Shown here: positions 56,106-62,624 of the stretch, in pieces | How the letters are laid out: every line of letters starts with the position of its first letter | Numbering within the stretch: the first letter of the stretch is position 1 | IMG/VR virus record: IMGVR_UViG_3300011115_000717 | Coordinates: 43,929 to 107,928 of that record | Length of the DNA: 64,000 nucleotides | Origin: a virus | Strand: one strand, 5' to 3' | Translations under genes and position numbers: made by a program | Notes under the pieces: generated by a model | Told to the model about the DNA's origin: nothing | Seen by the model: only the letters and a program-made list of their open reading frames with translations | Databases searched by the model: none

Positions 56106-56417
56106 TTAAATACTGTCCATATTCTTACAATCCTGTCCTTTTTGAATCCTGTCCGTGTCTTTTGTGATATCTGCTGTTGCATTCACGTGCATACGTATCT
56201 GAGAGGATTGAAAGTGCATTATTCTTCCACCGTCCTTTAAAGCCACACACCAAATGTCATTGGCGAATGTGCCACCGTCCCTTACGTATACCGTCCATCC
56301 ATCTCCCATAGGTGTTACTACTGGGAGTGGATATCGAAATTCATTAAACATTTGAATTCTGTCCGAGCCGATAGGCTGATAGTACATTGGCTGATAATAC
56401 ATCTGTTCTCTGCCCAT
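56106..56417 (-). CDS. Small early protein with GWTVYV...NDIWCV domain
   Basis: The 103 residues start at ATG 56417 (MGREQMYYQPMYYQPIGSDR), where GAGAGGG lies just upstream. GDGWTVYVRDGGTFANDIWC and VALKDGGRIMHFQSSQIRMH form a compact beta domain with a pattern I recall from small aquatic-phage proteins. The tail is encoded by three copies of the 14-bp repeat. It overlaps the upstream gene by 74 bp in another frame. Confidence 0.6.
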   Translation of the reverse strand: MGREQMYYQPMYYQPIGSDRIQMFNEFRYPLPVVTPMGDGWTVYVRDGGTFANDIWCVALKDGGRIMHFQSSQIRMHVNATADITKDTDRIQKGQDCKNMDSI

Positions 56418-56604
56418 GGATACCCTCTCGGATACCGTCCACAGGAGTTTCAATATACACCAAGGTATCAAGTGATACCATGGGCAGAGGCAGATGCGCC
56501 GAAGTAGCAGAAGATTGGTCTTGCAGAACTCTAGAGAGTTCTGGGTTCACGCTCTCAAGCCCAGACTGCGAGGGGCGAGAGGTGGTTGGTCTGGTAACAC
56601 TCAT
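56344..56604 (-). CDS. Small early hypothetical protein
   Basis: The 86 residues start at ATG 56604, 7 nt after TATAAT; an upstream start at 56652 lies before the promoter. The sequence is Ser/Arg/Gln-rich (TTSRPSQSGLESVNPELSRV) with a C-terminal VYIETPVDGIREGIHGQRTD. No family is recognised, and disorder is likely. It overlaps the next gene. Confidence 0.45.
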   Translation of the reverse strand: MSVTRPTTSRPSQSGLESVNPELSRVLQDQSSATSAHLPLPMVSLDTLVYIETPVDGIREGIHGQRTDVLSANVLSAYRLGQNSNV

Positions 56605-56611
56605 ATACCAT

Positions 56612-56639
56612 ATTATACCACATATCAAACTTATTACAA
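56612..56639 (-). promoter_or_regulatory. Early promoter, leaderless
   Basis: TTGTAA (56639-56634), a 16-bp spacer and TATAAT (56617-56612) on the minus strand; ATG 56604 after 7 nt. A better TTGACT lies 7 bp further upstream but at the wrong spacing. Confidence 0.55.
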
Positions 56640-56696
56640 TAGTCAAGGTCAAACTTTAGGTTATCACAGATTTTTTTAAATTGTTTCTGATATAGT

Positions 56697-56719
56697 ATTA
56701 TTGGACGCGACCTATCGGC
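56697..56719 (-). promoter_or_regulatory. GCCGATAG / GTCCAATAAT element, copy in leftward orientation
   Basis: On the minus strand GCCGATAG (56719-56712) is followed by GTCCAATAAT (56706-56697). It lies about 20 nt downstream of the promoter at 56743-56771. A partial rightward copy (GCTGATAG 56818-56825, GTCCGATAAT 56832-56841) lies nearby. Confidence 0.5.
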
Positions 56720-56742
56720 TTTTTGGGGCGTGCAGTAACTAT

Positions 56743-56771
56743 ATTCTACCATATGGGGAGTGCTGTGTCAA
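56743..56771 (-). promoter_or_regulatory. Early promoter reading into the GCCGATAG element
   Basis: TTGACA (56771-56766), a 17-bp spacer and TAGAAT (56748-56743) on the minus strand. No reading frame begins at its start; transcription would cross the element and enter the gene at 56604. Confidence 0.6.
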
Positions 56772-56861
56772 GGTCCAAATTTTAGTTATCACAGATTTTT
56801 TTGTTGATAGGCTGGGGGCTGATAGGACAACGTCCGATAATTATTATTTTTTTATTGGAAA

Positions 56862-56926
56862 CACCCAGGCGCTCTCCCTGGGTGGAGATAAAATAAAACC
56901 ACCTAGACTCTTGACAGTCTAGGTGG
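56862..56926 (-). terminator. Terminator after the VWA-protein gene
   Basis: CCACCTAGACT (56899-56909) and AGTCTAGGTGG (56916-56926) are perfect complements; leftward they are followed by TTTTATTTTAT. A second GC stem, CCCAGG...CCTGGG, lies at about 56865-56883. Confidence 0.85.
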
Positions 56927-56953
56927 CGAACCCTCTACGGTTACTGTGTATCT

Positions 56954-59140
56954 CTACCGCTTGCCCTTCTTGGGCAGATGACCTGCCACAAGGTTGGCGA
57001 AGCGGTTCAAGAAGACTCGACTGACCATACGATTGGTCATGCTCTTGATGAAAGTATTGCGAATCTTGGTAAGTGTCCCGGTCAATTCAGGCATGACATC
57101 AGCAGCAGGACGCAAAGGACGAACGATGTAATACTCATGGAAACCCGGAGTCAACTCAGGAAGAGCAGGATAGAAGTTGTCCGTGTTGTACTCACGGTTG
57201 ACCTCTGACACCTCTGCCTTCTGTGCTTCCGCATAGTCCTTGCGTGACATATTGCTTGGGTAGACCTTCTTGGGATTACGAATCAATTTCGTATACAACG
57301 ATGCACCCACGCCCGTCATACCACCGATGGAGAACCCGATGGTAGTAACACCCATCTTCTGAATCTCCGATGCCATGAAGTATTGCAACTGAAGCCCAAG
57401 ACTGTCCACGCCCGTGCGAGTATCCGATGGCATGGTGACCGTCCGACCTGTTGCCATGTGCTGAATACGCAATCCCTTGACTGCATTGTATGACCGCTTG
57501 CCCGTGATACTCTGATGATTCGGTTCACCGTCCGTGACCAAGATCAGCGAAGTGATCTGTGATCCGGTCTTGTTGATGAACTTCGGCAGGTAGTCGTGCA
57601 GAATCATCATGGCTTCCACCGTAGGCGTTCCACCCATGTGCAATGCTGACGGCATCACTTCATTGATTGCGTAAGTGTAGTTCGTACGATTGCTGCTGCT
57701 ACCACCTGCCAACCACAGCAATTTTTCCATCTCCTTCTGCTCTGCATCCGTCATGGTGCTGCTGAGAACCTGCACCAAATTGGTATGAACAAAGTTTAGG
57801 GAATCCTTCTCATCCTTTGCATTACCAAAGGTGGAATGACGAGAAGGGTGGTTTGGATAAATCTTTTTATAAATCTCTGCCTTCTCTGCTTCCATACGAG
57901 CAGTCTCCACAGCACCGGGAATCTTCTGTGTCTTGTCCTGAACATCGGTGTACAGGAACACTTCGTATGGAATCTTGACCTTACGGCAGAAGCCAACGAG
58001 CAGCAGAGTCTGCCGAAGCACATTGTCTGAACAGCAGGACATACTGCCTGACCAATCAATCAGGAACACCATGCCATGCTTCTTGCCTTCAAACTTCACA
58101 AGATTGCGAAGGAAGATATCGTCATGGGTACGGTACTGATGCAGACGATCCGGATTCAGGTTTCCGCTCTCCTTCATGCGCTCATTGCGAATCTCTGCTG
58201 CTGCCTTACGGCGTTCAAACTGAGCAGCCAATTCCTTGATGCTCTTGTCCACTTCCTTGCGGAAGGTTGACAATTCAACCTCTGTGGAGGCGATCATGGT
58301 ACGAACCTCTGAGATCCAATCCTTGTTCTTGCGTGGATTGTCCGTGAGTCTTTCCATCTTGAAGGCATGGTCATCAATGACCTCCTGAAAGCCAACGATG
58401 CAAAGCGATGAATCCACCTTGGGTAGCGAGTACGACATATACGGAAAGTCTTCACGCTTTGTGCTGTACGCATCAGCGTCCGTCAAATCCTTGCCATCAC
58501 GCATGAACTTCTTGTCCATCAATTCGCCAAGATCATTGGATGGGGATGAATCAGGCTTCTCGTCCATCTCATCCTTTGCCAACATGAACAGATCGTCTGC
58601 GATCTTGACCACTTCGGCATAAGTCTTGACAGTCGCTACGCGATCAATGATCTTCTGTTCAGCAGGGCTGAAGTCAAAGGACATCAGACCGAAGACTCCA
58701 AACTTGAAGTACAGGTTGATGCGATCAATGATCGACATCGTGCTGACCGGAGTATCCTTCAGTTCAAAGATGTCAAGGGCGAGAATCTCCTTGTAGCCTT
58801 CAAAGAAGTCACGCCGACATCCGGGGAACTTCTCCTTGATCATGCGCTCGATACGAGCATCCTCGATACTGTTGATACAGGCTTTGTATCCTTGGGGATG
58901 AAGTTTGCGCTCCCTTGCGTTGTCGAGCGAGGCAAGGAACTCCTCTGCGGGAGTGTACAGGGCATGACCGACCTCATGGGCGATGATCATATCCTTGAGT
59001 GCTTGGGATGTCTTCCAATCCGGAATGGTCAGAGTACGACTCTCCATATCGAAGGAGGCGGTAGGGGCAGCGGTGTCGAGGTTGACGAAGATGTTCTCGC
59101 TTGCGAGGGCACGAGCGAACAATGATGTAGAGGTGTTCAT
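56954..59140 (-). CDS. CobT-like VWA-domain protein with HExxH motif
   Basis: The 728 residues start at ATG 59140 (MNTSTSLFARALASENIFVN), 7 nt after TACCAT; an open frame upstream lies before the promoter. HEVGH at residues 55-59 is a zinc-metalloprotease-type signature, followed by EDARIE and a helical region. The C-terminal half is a von Willebrand A domain with MIDAS motif DWSGSMS and later a TDGEPNH loop. VWA proteins partner with MoxR/CobS-type AAA+ ATPases, and such an ATPase is encoded just upstream. Whether it cleaves proteins, inserts cobalt or remodels a host complex is not known. Confidence 0.8.
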   Translation of the reverse strand: MNTSTSLFARALASENIFVNLDTAAPTASFDMESRTLTIPDWKTSQALKDMIIAHEVGHALYTPAEEFLASLDNARERKLHPQGYKACINSIEDARIERMIKEKFPGCRRDFFEGYKEILALDIFELKDTPVSTMSIIDRINLYFKFGVFGLMSFDFSPAEQKIIDRVATVKTYAEVVKIADDLFMLAKDEMDEKPDSSPSNDLGELMDKKFMRDGKDLTDADAYSTKREDFPYMSYSLPKVDSSLCIVGFQEVIDDHAFKMERLTDNPRKNKDWISEVRTMIASTEVELSTFRKEVDKSIKELAAQFERRKAAAEIRNERMKESGNLNPDRLHQYRTHDDIFLRNLVKFEGKKHGMVFLIDWSGSMSCCSDNVLRQTLLLVGFCRKVKIPYEVFLYTDVQDKTQKIPGAVETARMEAEKAEIYKKIYPNHPSRHSTFGNAKDEKDSLNFVHTNLVQVLSSTMTDAEQKEMEKLLWLAGGSSSNRTNYTYAINEVMPSALHMGGTPTVEAMMILHDYLPKFINKTGSQITSLILVTDGEPNHQSITGKRSYNAVKGLRIQHMATGRTVTMPSDTRTGVDSLGLQLQYFMASEIQKMGVTTIGFSIGGMTGVGASLYTKLIRNPKKVYPSNMSRKDYAEAQKAEVSEVNREYNTDNFYPALPELTPGFHEYYIVRPLRPAADVMPELTGTLTKIRNTFIKSMTNRMVSRVFLNRFANLVAGHLPKKGKR

Positions 59141-59147
59141 GTTGTTT

Positions 59148-59175
59148 ATGGTATCAGAATTGGAATGCGGGTCAA
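59148..59175 (-). promoter_or_regulatory. Early promoter, leaderless, for the VWA gene
   Basis: TTGACC (59175-59170), a 16-bp spacer and TACCAT (59153-59148) on the minus strand; ATG 59140 after 7 nt. Confidence 0.65.
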
Positions 59176-59235
59176 GAGGGGAGAGCAGAAAATTATGATA
59201 ATTTCTACTCTCCCCACCGCGAAGCAATCAGAGGA

Positions 59236-59514
59236 TCAGACGGATGCTGCTGTACTGGCAGCGATCAGGGCGGACATATCGTACATCTTGGCACCTCGTG
59301 AGAGGTTGGTGATGTCAGTAGCGCAATCTTTCAGAACCCATGTTGGAACACCCTTCATACCAATCTTGTTGGCGATGGCAAGCAGTTCCCACTTCTCGAA
59401 CAGGTAACTTGCAGGTTCATTGCGTGCGATACGACCCGGACTAGTGGGACGATTGTTCTCCGCGAAAGACTTTGCGGCTGCGATATAACGATTTCTCTTG
59501 TTGACATACGGCAT
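59236..59514 (-). CDS. Hypothetical protein between the AAA+ and VWA genes
   Basis: The 92 residues start MPYVNKRNRYIAAAKSFAEN with AAGGAG 9 nt upstream. The pattern FEKWELLAIANKIGMKGVPT looks like a small helical or SAP-like DNA-binding fold, which is a weak suggestion. It lies between the CobS-like and CobT-like genes and may belong to the same system. No family is recognised with confidence. Confidence 0.6.
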   Translation of the reverse strand: MPYVNKRNRYIAAAKSFAENNRPTSPGRIARNEPASYLFEKWELLAIANKIGMKGVPTWVLKDCATDITNLSRGAKMYDMSALIAASTAASV

Positions 59515-59529
59515 GGTAGTGACTCCTTA

Positions 59530-60498
59530 TTAGATACTGACTGTAGTAGGCATGGTGGTTTGCTTAACCACTTCTTCGATGACCGGGGCAGACGGAACGA
59601 CCTCTGCCACCGGGATTGGATTGATCGTTGGATCAATCTTTGTGTAAAGATTCCAAAACGCTTCCTGAGTGTCTCTGTCGAACCGATTCAGGGACAGGCG
59701 AACAGCCTTCTCCTTGTCGTGGAACACAGCGTAACCCTTCACGATTCCAAGCAGACGGCGAGTGGAGACGATCTTGTCCAAGGCACCTTCCGCATACCCC
59801 TTACGAATGGTTTCAGCCCACTTCGTAAGGTAGTTGGCGAAATCGTCATCCCGACAGTTGCGCTCGGACATCATCCGAATCACAATGCGAGTCTCGACTG
59901 CACGAGGAGCGTACTCCTGCTCGTAGGTGTAATCGAACCGATCCAAGAACGCTTCGTTCTGAACCCGTGTTCCCACGAACATATCGTCCCCACCACCGTC
60001 ACCCTTAGTATTGGCAGTTGCCACAATCATGAACCCCGGAGCAGGGCGCACGAACTCCGAAATCTTCTTGATGAAGATACCCTTGCCCTCCAAGACTGGC
60101 TGCAAGCACATGATGCGCTCAGAGGCGAGATCGACCTCATCCAAGAGGAGAACAGCCCCACGCTTCATTGCTTCGATGGCAGCACCGTACACGAACACGG
60201 TCGAACCATTGTGAAGACGGAAACCACCGATGAGATCGTCCTCGTCAGTCTCTGCTGTGATGTTGGCACGAATGCACTCACGATTGGCATTGGCACAGGC
60301 TTGCTCAACCATAGTGGTCTTACCATTACCGGACAGCCCGGTAACATACAGAGTGGTAAAGTCGTTGTTGCGGACGAACTTCTCTACATCATCGAAGTGA
60401 CCCCAAGGTACATACGATGGCGTGATGGCGGGAATCAGGCTTCCCTTCTCTCCGGTCAGGTTGCTGTTCATTGCGAGATTGATCTGTGAGTCTGTCAT
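59530..60498 (-). CDS. cobS: CobS-like/MoxR-type AAA+ ATPase
   Basis: The 322 residues start at ATG 60498 (MTDSQINLAMNSNLTGEKGS), with AAGGAAC upstream; the first 9 residues of the longer frame look spurious. Walker A GLSGNGKT is near residues 54-61, Walker B VLLLDEVD near 110-117, the ATANTKG sensor and NEAFLDRF follow. The layout matches CobS, the ATPase of aerobic cobaltochelatase, known in marine T4-like phages. Its partner VWA protein is two genes downstream. It could support cobalamin-dependent NrdJ or act as a general remodelling ATPase. Confidence 0.85.
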   Translation of the reverse strand: MTDSQINLAMNSNLTGEKGSLIPAITPSYVPWGHFDDVEKFVRNNDFTTLYVTGLSGNGKTTMVEQACANANRECIRANITAETDEDDLIGGFRLHNGSTVFVYGAAIEAMKRGAVLLLDEVDLASERIMCLQPVLEGKGIFIKKISEFVRPAPGFMIVATANTKGDGGGDDMFVGTRVQNEAFLDRFDYTYEQEYAPRAVETRIVIRMMSERNCRDDDFANYLTKWAETIRKGYAEGALDKIVSTRRLLGIVKGYAVFHDKEKAVRLSLNRFDRDTQEAFWNLYTKIDPTINPIPVAEVVPSAPVIEEVVKQTTMPTTVSI

Positions 60499-60641
60499 AC
60501 GGTTCCTTCTGTTGCTTCGGCACAAGGACGATCCTCGTGATGTGTATATGGTAACCGAACTTGCACAAGATTGCTAGTCAATACCTCGCAATATTGTCAA
60601 GATTCATAAAAAAATATATTTGAAATCCGAGGAGATTTTTC

Positions 60642-60669
60642 TTGACATCTGTGTGCTTTGTGGTATAAT
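60642..60669 (+). promoter_or_regulatory. Strong rightward promoter of the hairpin element
   Basis: TTGACA (60642-60647), a 16-bp spacer and TATAAT (60664-60669) with TGG extended -10. No rightward gene follows; the transcript would cross a hairpin and an AT-rich stretch. Confidence 0.75.
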
Positions 60670-60775
60670 GCGCCATCCTGGCCTATCGGCGTTGCTCCGC
60701 AACATTTTAGCCGATAGTACGTCCGATAATAAAAATTAATAATAAATTAATATAAAATAATTTTAAATAAAATAA
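60670..60775 (+). ncRNA. Candidate small RNA or R-loop origin: hairpin plus AT-rich tract
   Basis: CTATCGGC (60683-60690) pairs with GCCGATAG (60710-60717), with an inner GTTGC/GCAAC stem. GTCCGATAAT (60721-60730) follows, then about 45 bp almost entirely A and T up to 60775. A promoter leads in, and the leftward-operon terminator lies beyond. The whole gap 60499-60827 has no convincing gene. The hairpin is nearly identical to that at 63969-64000. Confidence 0.5.
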
Positions 60776-60807
60776 CCCCACACCGACTCTGACTTCGGTG
60801 TGAGGGG
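60776..60807 (-). terminator. Terminator of the tRNA-Ile / membrane-protein operon
   Basis: CACACCGA (60779-60786) and TCGGTGTG (60795-60802) pair; CCC/GGG extends the stem past a bulged A. Leftward the hairpin is followed by TTATTTTATTT. It may also stop the rightward transcript. Confidence 0.75.
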
Positions 60808-60827
60808 AAAGCGGGAGTTGAACAACC

Positions 60828-61091
60828 TTACGAAGGGTATTCGTTCATGCAGCATGAACTCTTTTCGCATTGTTCGCTCATACGAACCAGAGTGTTCTCG
60901 ATTCGATTAAAGCGTTTGTCATTCGTCAAATGATTATGCTCTAATTCACGACTGAGTCCCAGGTCAATTTCCTCAACGCGCTGAAGAACCTCTGACCGAA
61001 AGTTCTTTGCCATCGACTTGATGTAGTACGCTACGAACACAACAACCATCAAACCTGCAACAATCCATCCAATGTTATCTGCTGTAACCAT
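60828..61091 (-). CDS. Small membrane protein with cytoplasmic coiled coil
   Basis: The 87 residues start at ATG 61091, after AAAGGAG with 5-nt spacing. A membrane helix at about 9-25 (WIVAGLMVVVFVAYYIKSMA) is followed by a charged coiled coil (VEEIDLGLSRELEHNHLTND) and a Cys-rich end (CEKSSCC). The shape recalls small phage membrane regulators, but no family is recognised. It follows tRNA-Ile and is ended by a good terminator. Confidence 0.6.
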   Translation of the reverse strand: MVTADNIGWIVAGLMVVVFVAYYIKSMAKNFRSEVLQRVEEIDLGLSRELEHNHLTNDKRFNRIENTLVRMSEQCEKSSCCMNEYPS

Positions 61092-61129
61092 AGTGTCTCC
61101 TTTGTAAAAGTAAGTAACTCAATCACGAA

Positions 61130-61205
61130 TAGAAGGGGCGGGAGTTGCACCCACATATTCGCGCTTATAAGGCACGCGCTCTAACTACAATTCAGCCACC
61201 CTTCT
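61130..61205 (-). tRNA. tRNA-Ile (TAT)
   Basis: The acceptor arms AGAAGGG and CCCTTCT pair perfectly; discriminator A. The anticodon stem CGTGC/GCGCG encloses CTTATAA with anticodon TAT, reading AUA. The T loop is TGCAACT, an unusual variant of TTCAAAT. CCA is not encoded. Confidence 0.8.
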
Positions 61206-61337
61206 GTATGACACTACTCTTACGGCGAGTGTCCAACCGGGCAACCATAGGTTACCTCTATACGGTTCCTAACCCGCTTCACGCTTGTCAGTTATGCCGT
61301 CAACCCGAATAAAGTATTATATTTTTTGTGGTGATAT
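61206..61337 (-). ncRNA. Candidate structured leader upstream of tRNA-Ile
   Basis: Between a promoter and tRNA-Ile lie about 130 nt with no reading frame but several complementary segments: ACACT/AGTGT, ATAG/CTAT, GGTT/AACC and ACGGC/GCCGT. This could be a structured RNA or a processed spacer. No known family is recognised. Confidence 0.4.
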
Positions 61338-61344
61338 ACATTAC

Positions 61345-61373
61345 ATTGTACCCTCTCCTATGTTGAAAGTCAA
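61345..61373 (-). promoter_or_regulatory. Early promoter for the tRNA-Ile unit
   Basis: TTGACT (61373-61368), a 17-bp spacer and TACAAT (61350-61345) on the minus strand. The -35 touches the 3' end of tRNA-Arg. Confidence 0.6.
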
Positions 61374-61374
61374 G

Positions 61375-61448
61375 CATTCCCGGTTGGACTCGAACCAACG
61401 ACATACAGATTAGAAATCTGTTACTCTATCCAACTGAGTTACGGGAAT
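61375..61448 (-). tRNA. tRNA-Arg (TCT)
   Basis: The acceptor arms ATTCCCG and CGGGAAT pair perfectly; discriminator G. The anticodon stem ACAGA/TCTGT encloses TTTCTAA with anticodon TCT. The T arm has GTTGG-TTCGAGT-CCAAC. CCA is not encoded. Confidence 0.9.
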
Positions 61449-61453
61449 AGAAG

Positions 61454-61526
61454 TAGCGCGGGTGGGACTCGAACCCACACTTGACAGATTTTAAGTCTGT
61501 TGACTCTGCCGTTGGTCTACCGCGCC
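61454..61526 (-). tRNA. tRNA-Leu (TAA) with short variable loop
   Basis: The acceptor arms GGCGCGG and CCGCGCT pair with G1.T72; discriminator A. The anticodon stem ACAGA/TCTGT encloses CTTAAAA with anticodon TAA. The variable loop is only about 5 nt, whereas bacterial tRNA-Leu has a long arm. The T arm has GTGGG-TTCGAGT-CCCAC. Confidence 0.8.
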
Positions 61527-61531
61527 ACACA

Positions 61532-61795
61532 TTATACCAATTCGTACTCGATTGGTTCCCACTTCTTGATGGTGGTCAGAATCACGCTTCGCCACTCACC
61601 GATGTCAAGATCGTAGATTCGCTGAACACCGGGCGAGTCTGCCTTCTTGTTGTCCTTCGATGGGTGGTCAACCTTGGGAACCTTCTTGAGATCGGTGGTT
61701 CCGTTCAGAGTGCGAGTGGTTCCGTCCTTCTTACGAAAGACAACCTTGACGATCAGCCCGTCATTCAATGCTTTGACAAATCCCGATGATGGCAT
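61532..61795 (-). CDS. DUF2693-like small protein
   Basis: The 87 residues start at ATG 61795 (MPSSGFVKALNDGLIVKVVF), with GAGGA upstream; the longer open frame overlaps the previous gene and looks wrong. VKALNDGLIVKVVFRKKDGT with TRTL, and a later QRIYDLDIGEWRSVILTTIK, fit a small SH3-like domain seen in many phages (the DUF2693 group, as I recall). The function is unknown. The stop codon lies in a TATAAT sequence in front of tRNA-Leu. Confidence 0.7.
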   Translation of the reverse strand: MPSSGFVKALNDGLIVKVVFRKKDGTTRTLNGTTDLKKVPKVDHPSKDNKKADSPGVQRIYDLDIGEWRSVILTTIKKWEPIEYELV

Positions 61796-61796
61796 C

Positions 61797-62072
61797 TTAG
61801 TCCTCCGTGCGGTAGTAGTCAGCGTCTTCTTGGTGACTGATTTGGTGCGAGATGATGGCTTCCGTGGCTTCTTCTTCGTCTGCATAGGTTTCGACATTCT
61901 CAATTTCTCCGCTAAGGTGGTTCTGAAAGATAACAAGGATCTCCTCGTTACCAAGGGTGTACGCCGTGGCAAACATATCTCCCAAGTCTACTTCGCCCAT
62001 ATCCCACTTGTCAGCGAGATCAGGGTTTGCGAGAATGTCTTCAGCCAATTCAAACAGGTCGATCTCTTTCAT
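61797..62072 (-). CDS. Small acidic early protein
   Basis: The 91 residues start MKEIDLFELAEDILANPDLA and are very acidic, with helices and IENVETYADEEEATEAIISH. It has its own early promoter with the ATG 6 nt after TATCAT and no ribosome site. A DNA-mimic role could be imagined from the charge, but this is speculation. No family is recognised. Confidence 0.6.
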   Translation of the reverse strand: MKEIDLFELAEDILANPDLADKWDMGEVDLGDMFATAYTLGNEEILVIFQNHLSGEIENVETYADEEEATEAIISHQISHQEDADYYRTED

Positions 62073-62078
62073 ACGAGT

Positions 62079-62107
62079 ATGATATCCGATTTAGGGGTGA
62101 ATGTCAA
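62079..62107 (-). promoter_or_regulatory. Early promoter, leaderless
   Basis: TTGACA (62107-62102), a 17-bp spacer and TATCAT (62084-62079) on the minus strand; ATG 62072 after 6 nt. The -35 overlaps the end of the upstream gene. Confidence 0.7.
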
Positions 62108-62400
62108 CGAATAATTGGAAAAGTTTTGAAATGTTCGATCAGGGGTTCAAGGTAGTCGAAGTACTCTTCGCTCAGGTAACTCTCTGTGCCTCGCAGCCCA
62201 ACAGAGACACAACTGACATCTTCAAAGATTGGAAGATTGTCCTCACCAAACCTACAGTCAATGCAGAGGTCACTACCGCTGTTCAGAATGAAGTAGTAAA
62301 ACTCACCCACACGCTTCCAACTGTACTCTGTCTCTCCTTCGGTGTAGTCACCCTTGAGCGGAATGTCGTAAACGATTTGTGTTGTTTCTTTGTCTGTCAT
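62104..62400 (-). CDS. Small acidic early hypothetical protein
   Basis: The 98 residues start MTDKETTQIVYDIPLKGDYT with GGAG upstream. It contains FYYFILNSGSDLCIDCRFGE, with a C-x-x-C pair, and ESYLSEEYFDYLEPLIEHF, a C-terminal helix. It is acidic and unnamed. It is part of the leftward unit that also carries tRNA-Lys. Confidence 0.55.
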   Translation of the reverse strand: MTDKETTQIVYDIPLKGDYTEGETEYSWKRVGEFYYFILNSGSDLCIDCRFGEDNLPIFEDVSCVSVGLRGTESYLSEEYFDYLEPLIEHFKTFPIIR

Positions 62401-62404
62401 TGTG

Positions 62405-62614
62405 TTAACTCCGTTCCATGTAGCAGCAGAAGGAACACATCACGGCGGGTGATCCTGCGGGCTTTCCATCACGAATACCCTCCGCAGCGGGAATGTCGCG
62501 AGAAAGTTTGGCGATCTTATTGCTGGTCTTCTCCGTCAACGTCTGCTGGCAGTAGTCGCACTTCAGTTTGGCGGTCGGGTTTGCTACGATTGTGAATACT
62601 GGGAATACTGACAT
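62405..62614 (-). CDS. Small zinc-finger-like protein
   Basis: The 69 residues start at ATG 62614 (MSVFPVFTIVANPTAKLKCD) after AAGGAGACACT, a ribosome site shared with several neighbours. CDYCQQ and a later CSFCCYM give two Cys pairs that could bind zinc. The middle is basic (KTSNKIAKLSRDIPAAEGIR). No family is recognised. Confidence 0.6.
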   Translation of the reverse strand: MSVFPVFTIVANPTAKLKCDYCQQTLTEKTSNKIAKLSRDIPAAEGIRDGKPAGSPAVMCSFCCYMERS

Positions 62615-62624
62615 AGTGTCTCCT

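Larger units (their letters stand above)
55845..56364 (+). repeat. Six copies of TTTGAATCCTGTCC
   Basis: Copies are at 55845-55858, 56021-56034 and 56141-56154 (exact), and 56106-56118, 56125-56138 and 56351-56364 (variants with one to three changes). Three are packed within 50 bp. They fall in intergenic DNA and within the ends of two small leftward genes. The spacing is irregular, so this is not a CRISPR array. Confidence 0.65.
56641..56802 (-). repeat. Two direct repeats of an A-tract promoter upstream region
   Basis: 56641-56677 and 56766-56802 are near-identical over about 36 bp. Each contains TTATCACAGATTTTTTT and ends at a TTGACW box. On the minus strand the A7 tract lies about 25 bp upstream of the -35, like an UP element. 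Confidence 0.65.

Noticed and set aside
56060-56182. Upstream extension of the 47-aa gene (88 codons in total)
   Set aside because: The extension lies upstream of the predicted start of transcription and is mostly made of repeat copies.
55845-56364. CRISPR array
   Set aside because: The repeats are only 14 bp, irregularly spaced, and overlap reading frames; there are no cas genes.
59141-59227. N-terminal extension of the VWA protein
   Set aside because: It lies across the promoter of the gene; ATG 59140 has the same geometry as the other early genes.
60808-60828. Sequence like a tRNA T arm (GGTTGTTCAACTCCCGC on the minus strand)
   Set aside because: No matching acceptor or anticodon arms are found nearby, so it is at most a remnant.
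61796-61972. Long N-terminal extension of the DUF2693-like protein
   Set aside because: It overlaps the acidic gene at 61797 out of frame and is an Arg/Lys/Thr-rich artefact; ATG 61795 has a ribosome site.
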